A stretch of DNA of 64,000 nt, from NCBI RefSeq assembly GCF_014694455.1, contig NZ_JAAUWT010000002.1, positions 62,001 through 126,000 of the forward strand, read 5' to 3'. Both the position numbers and the translations under genes were made by a program. This stretch comes from Vibrio sp. S9_S30. Its GTDB lineage: Bacteria; Pseudomonadota; Gammaproteobacteria; Enterobacterales; Vibrionaceae. Below the pieces are notes generated by a model that worked only from the letters and a program-made list of their open reading frames with translations, was not told the DNA's origin and made no database searches. Positions 1 to 9,746 of the stretch are shown here, one piece after another (positions within the stretch are counted from its first letter, which is position 1; each line of letters begins with the position of its first letter).

Positions 1-1
1 A

Positions 2-166
2 TTGGAAGAGGACATTAAAAATCAAAGGTTATGTAGCCCATTCCCACCGACCCCCGTTGAAGCGGGGTATTTTCTTATTCAGCATAAAGAAAGCGAAAGT
101 ATAGAAAAGTTCACTCGCTGGTTAAGGCAAGAAGCAGAAAGCAGAAGGCAGAAAGCGAATAAATAA
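2..166 (+). CDS. LysR-type transcriptional regulator, C-terminal end (partial)
   Basis: An open frame enters from the left edge and stops at 164-166. Its last 54 codons end in a GYFL-x-Q stretch followed by F-x-RWL-x-QEA, the usual tail of LysR regulators of the GcvA type, in the last part of the effector-binding domain. The target and the DNA-binding half lie outside the window. The end is rich in Glu, Arg and Lys codons from a short repeated GCAGAAAG pattern. The family call rests on this short tail only. Confidence 0.6.
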   Translation: MEEDIKNQRLCSPFPPTPVEAGYFLIQHKESESIEKFTRWLRQEAESRRQKANK

Positions 167-272
167 CCACGTCTCCTTTTGTGACCGATTCAATCCCCAC
201 CTACACTTTAAAAGTATTTTGCGTCAAGCACCGTTGGCTTGATGCCTTTTCAAGATTTTTAGGGTGGATGTG

Positions 273-1247
273 ATGGCAAAAAATACCACATGTAACTATT
301 GCAACCCAGATGGTTGGCAGTGCAGTGAACCAGCTGGTGAATTGGGGTTGTGCTATTGGCATGATCCGAAGGTGGACAAGAGTAAGGATGATGTAAAAGC
401 CAAAGTTGAGCAATGGGCAAAAGATGGCAAACCGCTGGATGGATTCCAGCTTTCTAGAGCCAAACTGGAAGACATCAACCTCGTGAACCGCGGAAGCAAA
501 AAAGGGTATAAATGTCGTAATGCGGATTTCTATCGGGCAGATTTGCGTAATGCTCATTTCTTTGGGCTCGACCTTAGAGGCTCTTCATTAATGAAAAGTA
601 CGTTGACCGGGTCAAACCTGCACTGTGCGCATCTTGAAGATTGCAATCTGCTTGGTGCTGATCTGAGCCGAGTCCGCCTTGAGAACGTTGAGTGGGGGGA
701 AGAGCTCCAACAAGAAAGAAAGGCCATGGAGGCGATTCGGCAGGGAGAGATAACGAAGTCGGTCGAGTTATGCCAAGAGGCCGAAGAGGTGGCAAGATGC
801 ATTCGAAAGCAGTGCGAGAAAGAAGGGCTGTTTGAAATAGCGGGGTACTTCTTTAAAAAAGAGATGGTATTTAGGCGTTATCAAATGCCTCGTTTCAGCT
901 CCAAGCGACTTATTTCGAAAGGTGTAGATTTGTTCTGTGGTTACGGAGAATCCCCTATTCGAGTGGTTATGTTCTCTGTGTGTTTGATTATTTTGTGCGC
1001 ACTAGCCTATTTTTTTCTGGGCACGACGGCATCGAATCCGATTTATCCTAATATGCATGGTTACAAGGCCGTCTTTTTAGAGTTTTTGAATGCACTTTAT
1101 TTTAGTGTTGTCACCTTTACGACGCTTGGCTACGGCGATATATCGCCCATTGGACTGGCCCGGTTTGTTGCCGCTTTTGAGGCATTTTTAGGGAGCTTTA
1201 CCATGGCCTTGTTTGTCGTTGTTTTTGTTAAAAAAATGACACGATAA
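273..1247 (+). CDS. pentapeptide-repeat protein fused to a two-helix potassium-channel-like pore
   Basis: The product is about 324 aa. The ATG at 273 is preferred over a GTG at 264 because AGGGTGG lies just upstream of it. The first 35 residues hold a Cys/His cluster (CNYC, WQC, CYWH) that could bind a metal. Residues about 55-150 contain A(D/N)Lxx pentapeptide repeats. After a charged linker come a hydrophobic helix (about 228-250), a pore loop with the filter TLGYGD (about 284-289), and a second helix running to the C-terminus. This is the Ion_trans_2 arrangement, so an inner-membrane K+ channel with a cytosolic N-terminal repeat domain is likely. The gating signal is unknown. The stop codon lies inside a 14-bp tandem duplication. 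Confidence 0.8.
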   Translation: MAKNTTCNYCNPDGWQCSEPAGELGLCYWHDPKVDKSKDDVKAKVEQWAKDGKPLDGFQLSRAKLEDINLVNRGSKKGYKCRNADFYRADLRNAHFFGLDLRGSSLMKSTLTGSNLHCAHLEDCNLLGADLSRVRLENVEWGEELQQERKAMEAIRQGEITKSVELCQEAEEVARCIRKQCEKEGLFEIAGYFFKKEMVFRRYQMPRFSSKRLISKGVDLFCGYGESPIRVVMFSVCLIILCALAYFFLGTTASNPIYPNMHGYKAVFLEFLNALYFSVVTFTTLGYGDISPIGLARFVAAFEAFLGSFTMALFVVVFVKKMTR

Positions 1248-1259
1248 AAATGACACGAT
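1232..1259 (+). repeat. 14-bp tandem duplication across a stop codon
   Basis: Two perfect head-to-tail copies of AAAAATGACACGAT. The first copy contains the end of the channel gene and its TAA, and the second lies in the 3' flank. This looks like a recent slippage duplication. Confidence 0.9.
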
Positions 1260-1283
1260 AGTAGTGCCTGTATGTATTTCACA

Positions 1284-2480
1284 TCATTGATGTGGGACTT
1301 TTATCCAACTATGGTACCAGCGGAATAGATTATCGATGGGTCTGGGCGTGCAAATCAAAAAACCTTGAATGTGCATGTTCCTGTAATTGTTTTCCAGATA
1401 GTTTAAGTCTTCAATGGTTTCCATCCCTTCTGCTATAAGCGTGACATTCAGTTTGGACGAAATGTCGGAAAGAGAATTCACGACAACTTGGTTAAATTGA
1501 TCGCAATGAATGTCTGTGATTAAGCTACGATCAATTTTCACCTCAGTAAAAGGCAGGCTTCGAAGCTGCTGTAGGTTGGTAAAACCCGTGCCAAAATCAT
1601 CCAATGACAATCCAAAGCCGCGAATACGGAATCGGTTCAAAGACTCCAATTGCTCGGTACTTTTTAAGGCAAATTCTTCGGTGATTTCTAAGATGATTTG
1701 CGATTTATTTATGCCTTTAGACGTGACGATTTCACTTAACACATCGGGGTAGGCAGGATTGACCAATTGGCTGGGAGAAAGGTTAATACTAAGCTTTATG
1801 TCATTATCAAACTTTTTACATAACGTCGGGAGATCGTCGAAAGATTGCTCTAAAATATGCAGTGTTATGTCATCGAGTAAATCATGGCGCATTGCCGTAG
1901 GTATGAATTGACCGGGAAGAATAGCCTTGGGAGTACCGGGTCTGCAAATCCTAGCAAGCACTTCAACGCCGTTCACCTTATGAGTTAGGATATCCACTTT
2001 AGGCTGATAATAGGGCGTAATGTAGCGTTTTTCGATGCACTCAATGAGTTCATCTTTTGACATTTTTTTATAATGTACGAAATTGCGCTCTTCCATTTGT
2101 ATGAGTTTATCGAGTGCTCTTTTAAGGCTACTCAAGTCAATAGGCTTAGCAATATTCCCAAGTAGGTAAACTTGATGTTGCCGAGCTATGTCTGCGGCTA
2201 ATTCTATGATCCGTATTTCCATATCGGAGATAATGCAAACCCCCCCTTCAAACTGCATTTCCCCTAACTGTTTAATGACTTCCATACCATCAATTTCAGG
2301 CATATTGAGATCGGTAAAAACAGCACTGTACTTATGTGTGCTGCTTCGAATGGATTCCAGTGCTTTTTTAGAGCTAGAAAAGGTGATTACGTGAGGGTAG
2401 CCCAGTTTGAGCAACATGGTTTTCATTACCATGAGAGTCGCTTGAGAGTCGTCAATTACGACGATTTTTTTTTGTTTCAT
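1284..2480 (-). CDS. response regulator with EAL domain, probable c-di-GMP phosphodiesterase
   Basis: About 398 aa. The ATG at 2480 is chosen over an in-frame GTG 12 bases upstream. Residues about 1-125 form a receiver domain with paired acidic residues near the start (VVIDDS), a phosphoacceptor Asp in FTDLNMP and a Lys in AKPI. Residues about 145-395 form an EAL domain. The signature appears as EVLAR, followed by INLSPSQ, ITEEF, LDDFGTG, VKIDRS, AEGMET and QGF. The residues needed for metal binding and catalysis therefore seem present, and cyclic di-GMP hydrolysis is expected. There is no DNA-binding domain. No kinase partner is adjacent on the same strand, although a two-component system lies about 450 bases away. 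Confidence 0.85.
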   Translation of the reverse strand: MKQKKIVVIDDSQATLMVMKTMLLKLGYPHVITFSSSKKALESIRSSTHKYSAVFTDLNMPEIDGMEVIKQLGEMQFEGGVCIISDMEIRIIELAADIARQHQVYLLGNIAKPIDLSSLKRALDKLIQMEERNFVHYKKMSKDELIECIEKRYITPYYQPKVDILTHKVNGVEVLARICRPGTPKAILPGQFIPTAMRHDLLDDITLHILEQSFDDLPTLCKKFDNDIKLSINLSPSQLVNPAYPDVLSEIVTSKGINKSQIILEITEEFALKSTEQLESLNRFRIRGFGLSLDDFGTGFTNLQQLRSLPFTEVKIDRSLITDIHCDQFNQVVVNSLSDISSKLNVTLIAEGMETIEDLNYLENNYRNMHIQGFLICTPRPIDNLFRWYHSWIKVPHQ

Positions 2481-2932
2481 GTTTACTAACACCTATAACC
2501 AATGTGCATTTTTAGTAATTGACCTATTTGTGTTTTTTGTTCAGCAACGGGGTAATTCGAATTTTATGTTCATCTATTAAAAGCTAGTTGAAAGAATAGA
2601 TATATCAAGCTAACTGTCTTTTTCTCTAAAGCTCGTGTGGTGTGAGAGGGAAGAACACAAACAAAAAGACGAAAATAAATGGCGTTGAAGTACGGTTGTG
2701 AAAGGTTTTATATGAAAACAAATACGTCAGGAGGTAGGGCATATTCCATCAGCGAGTCTGTAAAACATGCCGAACCGTTTATTTGTGGCGACCTACAAAC
2801 ACGTAAAAGTGACTCGTAAACCCTTGAGTATCGAATGCTATATTGATAATTGAAGTGATGTGGAAATGACGAAACTCAGATCCGAAAGCGGGTTATTCAA
2901 AAAGTGATGAGGGTATTCAAAAAGTATTGGTG
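2481..2932. other. intergenic region between two minus-strand regulators
   Basis: About 450 bases without a convincing gene. It must hold the promoter of the REC-EAL gene. Next to the downstream end of the response regulator there is a 20-bp-period imperfect duplication of TATTCAAAAAGT (2894-2905 and 2914-2925). No clear terminator hairpin or operator was recognised. Confidence 0.5.
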
Positions 2933-3643
2933 TTACTGAGTGGCGAGCATGTAACCTTTACCGCGAATCGTAACCAATAACTCAGCATGTGAGCTGTTTG
3001 CTTCGAGTTTCTTTCGTAGTCGGCTAATTAGCATGTCAATGGATCGGTCTGTTGGCGACCAGTTTTGGCTTTTTGTTATTCTCACGAGTTGAGGTCGAGT
3101 GCATACCTTTCCGGCGTTCCCAATAAGAAAGAGCAGCGCTTCATTTTCAGCATCGGTTAGGCGAAATTCAGTCCCATCTTTATGGAGTAACAACTTATTT
3201 TCCTTATGTAGGCGAATACCAGGGTAGACATGAATGTAGATAGACTCTTGATCGTATTCGTGTGAAGGAACGTCATTGCGACGTAACACCGCTTGAACTC
3301 TAAGCAGCACTTCCACCATATTCAATGGCTTCACGACATAATCATCAGCTCCACGAGCGAGTCCTTTGATGCGATCTTCATCAGATTTTCTGCTGGACAC
3401 CAATATAACTTTGCACAATTTTTCTTTAGAAACACAGTGTGCGATCTCTGTGCCATCAGCGTGAGGTAACACAACATCACAAAGTACTAAATCGATAGGT
3501 GGATGGCTATTTGCAACCTGTTCAAAAGCGCCCTCACCAGTCGTGTTGATGAGGACATCATAACCTTGAGATTGTAAAGCTTTTACGAGTGATTCACGCG
3601 TTGGTGCGTGATCTTCGACTACTAAAATACGACGATGAGGCAT
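2933..3643 (-). CDS. OmpR-family response regulator
   Basis: 236 aa. A receiver domain fills residues 1-120, with acidic residues E10 and D11, phosphoacceptor D56 (LVLCDVVLP) and Lys near 107 (VVKPLN). A winged-helix DNA-binding domain fills about 130-235, with the RLTDAE entry and the usual IDMLISRLRKKLE recognition helix and TIRGKGY wing. The gene is divergent from the hybrid kinase that starts 156 bases away, so the two are probably partners with promoters in the shared gap. Target genes are not evident. The ATG at 3643 has only a weak ribosome site. Confidence 0.9.
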   Translation of the reverse strand: MPHRRILVVEDHAPTRESLVKALQSQGYDVLINTTGEGAFEQVANSHPPIDLVLCDVVLPHADGTEIAHCVSKEKLCKVILVSSRKSDEDRIKGLARGADDYVVKPLNMVEVLLRVQAVLRRNDVPSHEYDQESIYIHVYPGIRLHKENKLLLHKDGTEFRLTDAENEALLFLIGNAGKVCTRPQLVRITKSQNWSPTDRSIDMLISRLRKKLEANSSHAELLVTIRGKGYMLATQ

Positions 3644-3798
3644 GAGAGCTAATCTGACCCTAGATTGGAATGCAGTTTTGGCATTGTTTGTTAAATATTT
3701 ACAACGAGTATCAGTTAAAAAAAATGAAACAACCCACCAAATATTGAAATAGTTTATAATATTTCGCTCAATTTAAAAACTATCAATTGTAATGTTCC

Positions 3799-6700
3799 AT
3801 GTCGCACTTTAATGTCTCATTTATGAAAAATAGTACTATTGCCATTCTATTTATTCTTAGCTCAGTCTTGAGTTTTGGAAGCTTTGCTCATGTAAAGAAA
3901 ACATCGATTCCCATTGCAAGCATGAGCAAGTTCGAGGATGTAAGTGCAAGTATGAGGATTAATGATGTTTTATCATTAAAGCAATCTGAGTGGCAAGCCA
4001 TCCCGATAAATGAAGTGAGCAATTTCGGGTACAGTAAATCGGCTTATTGGCTGAAGGTCACTTTTACGCAACCGTTAGAAGATTGTTGCATTTTGACGGT
4101 TTCATACACACCACTGGACTATCTGGATTTTTACCAAGTGATAGATGGCAATCGTCTTGTGCATCAGCAGTCTGGGGATCGTTATGCGTTTGATGTGCGC
4201 CCCTTTCATGATAGGCATAATACGTTTCGTATAACCCATGCCAGTGATGGTCCTACCGTTTTTTACCTAAGAGTGCAGAGTGAAAGCATCCTCCAACTTC
4301 CTTTGGATTACTACACCGACATTGAATTTGCTCAGACTTTAGGGCAGGAAAACTTCTTTCTAGGGCTCTTTTACGGGGGGCTACTTTTAATCGCGGTCTA
4401 CAACGCTTGTGTCTTTTTTCGCTTACGAGACAAAGTGTATGCGTACTACTTATTCTTTGTGATTAGTGCGGCATTAAGCGCGGCATGTTGGGATGGTTTG
4501 GCTTTTCACTATTTGTGGTCGAATGCACCGGATTGGGCAAGCCGCTCGATACCGATCACCACTGGATTGCTCACGTTTTGTACGTTGCTATTTAGCCAAG
4601 AATTGTTACAAATCCGTAAGAATATGCCGTGGGCAAACATAAGTATTGAGCTCACAAAGGCGGTTTCCGTTCTTCTGATAATCATGACCTATATCGTGTC
4701 TTATTCTACCGTAGGTCAGTTGAGTTTTGCTGTTTCCATTGGCTCTGGCGTTATTGGAATGTTGGTCGGTATTGCCGCACTGTATAAGAAAATTGAAGGC
4801 TCCGGTTTGTATTTAGTGGCGTGGTCACTCCTATTTATCGGAGTCAGCATGAACTCCATGGTGAACATAGGATTGATTCATGACAGCGCTCTCACTAACT
4901 ATCTAATACATTTAGGCGGTGTGATTGAAGTTTGTTTATTTTCGGTTGCTTTGGCGAATCGCATTAAATTGTTGAAGCAAGATAAGCAAGACGCTGAAAC
5001 TCGAATGTCCATTGAAAGGCAAATCGCCCAAGATAAAGCGAATACGTTGGCGATCATCAGCCATGAACTTCGAACCCCAATGAATGCGGTTCTTGGGTTT
5101 GTGTATCTGGCCAAACAAGGTAAAGGGCAACTGAGTACACAAGATTATTTGGAAAAAATAGAGCAAGCTTCTTCCAATTTGGTGAAGATCATTAATGACA
5201 GCCTCGATTTTTCTAAGCTCGAACAGAAAAAACTAAGTTTGAAATGCGAGCCTTTCAATTTGATTGATGTGGTGGATCACGTGACGTCCGTCTCGACCCC
5301 TGGTCTGGCGGGGAAGCCCGTTCAAATGCACATTCAAGTCGCACCAGATGTCCCTTTCCATTTACTGGGAGACCGTGTTCGGCTAGAACAAGTCATCATC
5401 AACTTGACCAACAACGCGATTAAGCATACCGATCAAGGGCACGTAGGGGTGGGGATCTCTGTTGTACGCAAGTTTAGTCATAAAGTGGTTCTCGCCTTTA
5501 GGATCTCGGATTCTGGGCGGGGGATATCCCAGCAATCTCGCGATCGTCTTTTCAAACCTTATTCACAGTTGGATGAACACCATAAAGGCACAGGGCTTGG
5601 CTTGTCGATAAGCCAGAAAATCATTCACCTGATGGGGGGGCAGATAAAGTGTTCTAGTGAGGTAGGGCAAGGTTCTTTGTTCTCATTTGAATTGTCCTTT
5701 CCATTAATTAACTTACCCGAGCGCCCATCCGAATCCGCGCATGTTTTGCTGGTCTGTGAAAATACCTTATTCGGTGAAAATACGGAGCTGACACTAAGGT
5801 GGTTAGGTATGGAGTGCGATCTTGTGTCGGCATCGAAAGCCTTGGAGATGACGTGTAATTACGATCTTATTCTTGTGGATCAAGCGTTGGGAGGGATATC
5901 GGGAGAAACCTTTATCGATATACTTAAAACCACCGACCTTTCGGACATTCCCGTCGCCATACTCTGTAACATTGACGAAGTGGACGGGGTCGATGGGAAT
6001 GTTTTCCGATTGAGTAAACCGATTCGTGTATCGGATGTCCTTCAGCTAGTGAGCAAAATGAACGGGAATGTGGTGGATAAGCAAAGCACGGTATCTGATA
6101 CGGACTATGCGCTCAGCGGGCTACACGTGCTGGTGGCCGATGATAACAAATTGAATCGGGAGTTCATCAGCGACATGTTGGCCATGTTTGGTGCCGATGT
6201 CGATGTTGTTGAAAATGGTCAACAAGTGCTCGATACCTTGTCGAATTATCATTATCACGTGTTGTTGCTGGATCTTCATATGCCAGAAGTGGATGGCATA
6301 GAATGCGCAACGGCAATTCGACAGAAACCAGAGTTATCGGATTTATCCATCATTTGTACCAGTGCAAGCCCGGGGGCGATATCGCAACATCTCGATGTGT
6401 TTGAAGATTGCATTGCGAAACCGATTATGGCCAATCAGCTACTGAAGTTACTTTCGCCGTATTGCCATGATATTGCCCACGATAAAAAACGTCATACGAA
6501 AGGCGAGATACGTTGGCCGTTGGAGGAATCGACGCTGTTCATTGAAGGCATCGACATGGCATTGTTATTGGACCAATGCGCTCATTGCGAACTAAAAGTG
6601 AACGATCGGCTGGCAATATTCTCTGATATGGCCATGTCATTTTTACGCGATTTATCAGACACTCAGAACGAAAACACACGCGACCTTCAACGCATTTATC

Positions 6701-6882
6701 ACGATTTTGCGGGAACCGCAGGGGCAATTGGGGCAGTAGATTTACAGAATATGGCGTTATCGCTGGACTCGTCACTGCAAGACGGAAGGTTTGACAATAA
6801 CCTATCTGAAGAACTGTCTAAGCAAACGGCTGAAATGGTTGCTCGAATTCAGGACTCTTCCATTTCTTCAACGGTGGTGTGA
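3799..6882 (+). CDS. hybrid sensor histidine kinase with 7TMR-DISM sensor, two receivers and Hpt
   Basis: 1027 aa. A signal peptide (about 1-30) leads to a periplasmic 7TMR-DISM extracellular domain (about 35-175), followed by seven hydrophobic helices (about 185-390). HisKA carries H422 in ISHELRTPMN, and an ATPase domain follows with N box (NNAIKH), DSGRGI and GTGLGL. The first receiver keeps an Asp (D694) but has lost the paired acids at its start (LLVCEN), so it looks degenerate. The second is canonical (VADDN, D825 in LLLDLHMPEVDG, K in AKPI). A C-terminal Hpt carries H968 in a YHDFAGTAG motif, where the usual Lys after the His is Ala. The set supports a His-Asp-His-Asp relay to the divergent OmpR-type regulator. 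The 3' end overlaps the convergent GntR gene by 34 bases. Confidence 0.9.
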   Translation: MSHFNVSFMKNSTIAILFILSSVLSFGSFAHVKKTSIPIASMSKFEDVSASMRINDVLSLKQSEWQAIPINEVSNFGYSKSAYWLKVTFTQPLEDCCILTVSYTPLDYLDFYQVIDGNRLVHQQSGDRYAFDVRPFHDRHNTFRITHASDGPTVFYLRVQSESILQLPLDYYTDIEFAQTLGQENFFLGLFYGGLLLIAVYNACVFFRLRDKVYAYYLFFVISAALSAACWDGLAFHYLWSNAPDWASRSIPITTGLLTFCTLLFSQELLQIRKNMPWANISIELTKAVSVLLIIMTYIVSYSTVGQLSFAVSIGSGVIGMLVGIAALYKKIEGSGLYLVAWSLLFIGVSMNSMVNIGLIHDSALTNYLIHLGGVIEVCLFSVALANRIKLLKQDKQDAETRMSIERQIAQDKANTLAIISHELRTPMNAVLGFVYLAKQGKGQLSTQDYLEKIEQASSNLVKIINDSLDFSKLEQKKLSLKCEPFNLIDVVDHVTSVSTPGLAGKPVQMHIQVAPDVPFHLLGDRVRLEQVIINLTNNAIKHTDQGHVGVGISVVRKFSHKVVLAFRISDSGRGISQQSRDRLFKPYSQLDEHHKGTGLGLSISQKIIHLMGGQIKCSSEVGQGSLFSFELSFPLINLPERPSESAHVLLVCENTLFGENTELTLRWLGMECDLVSASKALEMTCNYDLILVDQALGGISGETFIDILKTTDLSDIPVAILCNIDEVDGVDGNVFRLSKPIRVSDVLQLVSKMNGNVVDKQSTVSDTDYALSGLHVLVADDNKLNREFISDMLAMFGADVDVVENGQQVLDTLSNYHYHVLLLDLHMPEVDGIECATAIRQKPELSDLSIICTSASPGAISQHLDVFEDCIAKPIMANQLLKLLSPYCHDIAHDKKRHTKGEIRWPLEESTLFIEGIDMALLLDQCAHCELKVNDRLAIFSDMAMSFLRDLSDTQNENTRDLQRIYHDFAGTAGAIGAVDLQNMALSLDSSLQDGRFDNNLSEELSKQTAEMVARIQDSSISSTVV

Positions 6883-7577
6883 TGTACGCTGGTGAGGTGC
6901 TTTAGCATTGCCTTCTCAGCGGCATCCGCATCGTGTTGCCCCAATGCTTCGTAAATGGCCATATGCTCTAAATAACTTTGTTCGATGGACCCTTTTTTAC
7001 TCATGACTTGGCGGCGAAATTTCAAACCAAAGGAATAGAGTTCATCAGAATAGTTAACGAAAATCGGATTGGCTGCAATTTCAGCAATGTTCAAATGAAA
7101 TTGGTGATCGGACAATTGAAATCGGACAGGATCTGAAAACATGTTGGATTGCTGTTTAAGCAATGCACCTAATTCGTTGAGTTGAGATTGAGTGATGTTT
7201 TTTGCCGCTTGACGGACAATCGCCGCTTCGATCACTTTTCGGCTTTCAAAAACCGTGTCTACAGAGTGGTTGTTGATTTGTAAGCTGGATGATTCCGGTA
7301 ACCAATCATTGCGTTTGAGCAGTTGTTCATCTCTATTGACCCGGGTTTTAGAACCATGAGAAACGTGGATCATGCCATACGCTTGAATAATGCCTAAAGC
7401 GCCACGTACGGTTTCTCTGCTCACTCCAAACATGCTGCTGAGTTCTCGCTCGCTAGGTAACTCATCGCCATCACGTAACAGTCCCGTTACGATCATTTCC
7501 AGAATCTTTTCCGCCAGAATGTCTTTTTTGGTTTTGTTTTTCAGGGTTTGCTCAAAGGCAAAAGCTGAACGAGTCAT
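6849..7577 (-). CDS. GntR/FadR-family transcriptional regulator (copy 1)
   Basis: 242 aa. The N-terminal winged helix (about 15-80) shows the GntR pattern with LPSERELSSMFGVSRETVRGAL. An all-helical FCD ligand domain (about 95-235) contains an Arg in VFESRKVIEAAIVRQ and later metal-binding-type His positions (DHQFHLNIA, HLTSVHH). It lies at the downstream end of the sugar-acid and TRAP operon and is a clear paralogue of the regulator at 10876-11610. It is likely to respond to the transported acid or a breakdown product. Its stop codon is inside the convergent kinase gene. Confidence 0.85.
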   Translation of the reverse strand: MTRSAFAFEQTLKNKTKKDILAEKILEMIVTGLLRDGDELPSERELSSMFGVSRETVRGALGIIQAYGMIHVSHGSKTRVNRDEQLLKRNDWLPESSSLQINNHSVDTVFESRKVIEAAIVRQAAKNITQSQLNELGALLKQQSNMFSDPVRFQLSDHQFHLNIAEIAANPIFVNYSDELYSFGLKFRRQVMSKKGSIEQSYLEHMAIYEALGQHDADAAEKAMLKHLTSVHHTTVEEMEES

Positions 7578-7817
7578 AAAGGGTTACCCTTGTGTGCAAT
7601 TCTTTCATAATTATGGGGATGGTGCAGTTTAAGAGCAAGCTTAAGGAAAAACGGGAAGCAGAAGAAAGGATTCACAAAAGCGACGTATCGGCATTGAACG
7701 TCACAGACACCTAATGAGAATCGAATGGTGAGCATACCCTTGTTCAGCCTTGGTCGATGGCGTGGAGGCATGCCAGTCGTATGGCGGACAAGCCTCCTGC
7801 CGCTTCCCTGAACGGGG

Positions 7818-9104
7818 TTAGTTTCCATAAACCAAATCGACCAAACCGAGTGTGATAAATGGTACGTAAGTCACAACAAGAAGAAGGGCGATCAACACAC
7901 CAATAAATGGCAAGTTAGCACGTGTCGTAGACCATATATCCACTTTTGCTATGGAGCAAGCGGTGGCGAGTACGCTAGCGACAGGGGGTGTTTGCTGACC
8001 TATAGCTAAGTTAAGCGTCACAATCAGCCCGAAGTGAATGGGGTCTATGCCAAACTGAAGCACGAGGGGCAATACCATCGGGACCACTAAAATAATGGCT
8101 GCGGCCCCATGCAGAAACATACCCAAAATAAAGAACAGGACGTTCAGTAGCATCAGCACCACAATTTTGCTTTCTGTGAAATCCAGAATCGCCTGAGCCA
8201 TTTGCTGTGGAAGTCTCACCTCAGTGAGAAACAGACCAAGTAAAGCCGATGTCGCCACCAAGAGCATAACCGCCGCCGTTTGAACACTCGCTCGAACCAT
8301 ACACTTGTACAAATGAGCGAGTGTTAGCTCCCGATAGATGATAAAGCCAATGACAAGCGCGGCGATAACGGCAAGCCCGGCGCCTTCGGTTGCGGTAACC
8401 ACGCCACCAAAAATGCCCCCTAAGATAATGACCGGAAGAAACAATGCCCAAATGGCTTCTTTAAACTTCTGCCTCAGGTTTCTCCAACTAAACGCTTCTT
8501 CACGTGGAAGGTTGTAACGAATAGCAAAGTAATACGAGAGCGCCATCATTAAGGCACCGCCGAGTACACCGGGAACAACGCCAGCCAGAAACAACTTTAC
8601 GATGGAGGTATCCGCGATGGCACCATAAAGGATCATGGAAATAGACGGTGGAATAATAATGGCTAACGAAGCGGACGACGAGGTGATGGCCGCTACAAAA
8701 GTCGGTTTGTAACCGCGCTTTTTCATCGCAGGCATTAACACGCTTCCGGTTGCGGCTACATCTGCCACCGCCGAACCCGATATCTCGGCAAAGAACATGG
8801 AAACGCCAATATTGACCATCGCCAAGCCCCCACGCACAAAGCCTATCATGGCGGACACCAGATCAATTAAGCGGCGAGAGATACTTGAGGTATTCATCAG
8901 TTCCCCCGCCAGCACAAATAAAGGAATGGCGAGCAGCGGGAATTTGGTCGCACCTTCATACAAAGTGAGGGGGACATTGAGCATGGCATCGGAGCCAGAG
9001 GTCAGCAGCATGCCGCCAATGGCAACCACACCAATGGAAACGGCAATAGGCACATTGATCATTACCAACGCAAGTAACCCCCCAAATAACAACAGGTAGA
9101 TCAT
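7818..9104 (-). CDS. TRAP transporter large permease subunit (DctM family)
   Basis: 428 aa, normal for the family, and almost wholly hydrophobic with about 12 helices. It carries the DctM signatures near MNTSSISRRLIDL, the GSAVADVAATGSVLMPAM segment and PPSISMILYGAIADTS. It forms the Na+-driven inner-membrane channel that takes substrate from the binding protein. Its ATG overlaps the stop of the small permease gene (ATGA), which implies coupled translation. The co-transcribed catabolic genes suggest an acidic sugar as substrate. Confidence 0.92.
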   Translation of the reverse strand: MIYLLLFGGLLALVMINVPIAVSIGVVAIGGMLLTSGSDAMLNVPLTLYEGATKFPLLAIPLFVLAGELMNTSSISRRLIDLVSAMIGFVRGGLAMVNIGVSMFFAEISGSAVADVAATGSVLMPAMKKRGYKPTFVAAITSSSASLAIIIPPSISMILYGAIADTSIVKLFLAGVVPGVLGGALMMALSYYFAIRYNLPREEAFSWRNLRQKFKEAIWALFLPVIILGGIFGGVVTATEGAGLAVIAALVIGFIIYRELTLAHLYKCMVRASVQTAAVMLLVATSALLGLFLTEVRLPQQMAQAILDFTESKIVVLMLLNVLFFILGMFLHGAAAIILVVPMVLPLVLQFGIDPIHFGLIVTLNLAIGQQTPPVASVLATACSIAKVDIWSTTRANLPFIGVLIALLLVVTYVPFITLGLVDLVYGN

Positions 9105-9694
9105 GAGTTTGCCTCCATCTTTTTGTGCGGTTGTGATTTTTCCCCACTGGGGAACAGGTCTTCTTTATCGATGCCACATTCTTCTGCGTATTCTTCCAGC
9201 TCGGCGCGGTCGTGATCTCGACCTTCACGCATGTCTTGCAAGGCTTGTGGAATAGAAAGCAGCTCGGCAAAAATGAACAAAATGGCGCCAATAGGAATAA
9301 CGGATTGCACGAAAGGCACAGGAACCCAAGACAGGCTGATTAGGGTTTCACCTTCAAAATACTCAAGTACCGTCCAGCCATAAAAAGCGACTAAGGCAAA
9401 GAACCCAATAACGATGACCTCCGATACCCAAAATAGGGTGGATTGAAGGGAGCCTTTTGCGCTGTATAACAAACCACTAAACCCTAGGTGGCTTCGCTTA
9501 ATTGCAGCGGTCGCCGCACCGTAATAGGTTATCCATACCAGCAGCAAAGAGGCCACCTCGTCATACCAGATTAGAGATGAACCGGTTTTACGCATAATGA
9601 CGCCAAACACAATTACAAACGTCATCGACAGCACAAGCAATACGGACAGCCCTTCGAGTATTTTCTCTAACCTGTATGCCAATCTTGCAATCAT
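9101..9694 (-). CDS. TRAP transporter small permease subunit (DctQ family)
   Basis: 197 aa from the ATG at 9694, which has a strong AGGAGGAG site five bases upstream. An earlier in-frame start would add 12 residues without such a site. Four hydrophobic segments and the RKTGSSLIWYDEVASLLLVW region match DctQ proteins. A charged C-terminal tail of about 40 residues (RDHDRAELEEYAEECG) is longer than usual. It pairs with the large permease, overlapping it by four bases, and follows the binding-protein gene by about 50 bases. Confidence 0.9.
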   Translation of the reverse strand: MIARLAYRLEKILEGLSVLLVLSMTFVIVFGVIMRKTGSSLIWYDEVASLLLVWITYYGAATAAIKRSHLGFSGLLYSAKGSLQSTLFWVSEVIVIGFFALVAFYGWTVLEYFEGETLISLSWVPVPFVQSVIPIGAILFIFAELLSIPQALQDMREGRDHDRAELEEYAEECGIDKEDLFPSGEKSQPHKKMEANS

Positions 9695-9746
9695 GATACT
9701 CCTCCTGAGACAGGGCATTGCTGCCCTCATTGATATTTGGTGTCGG

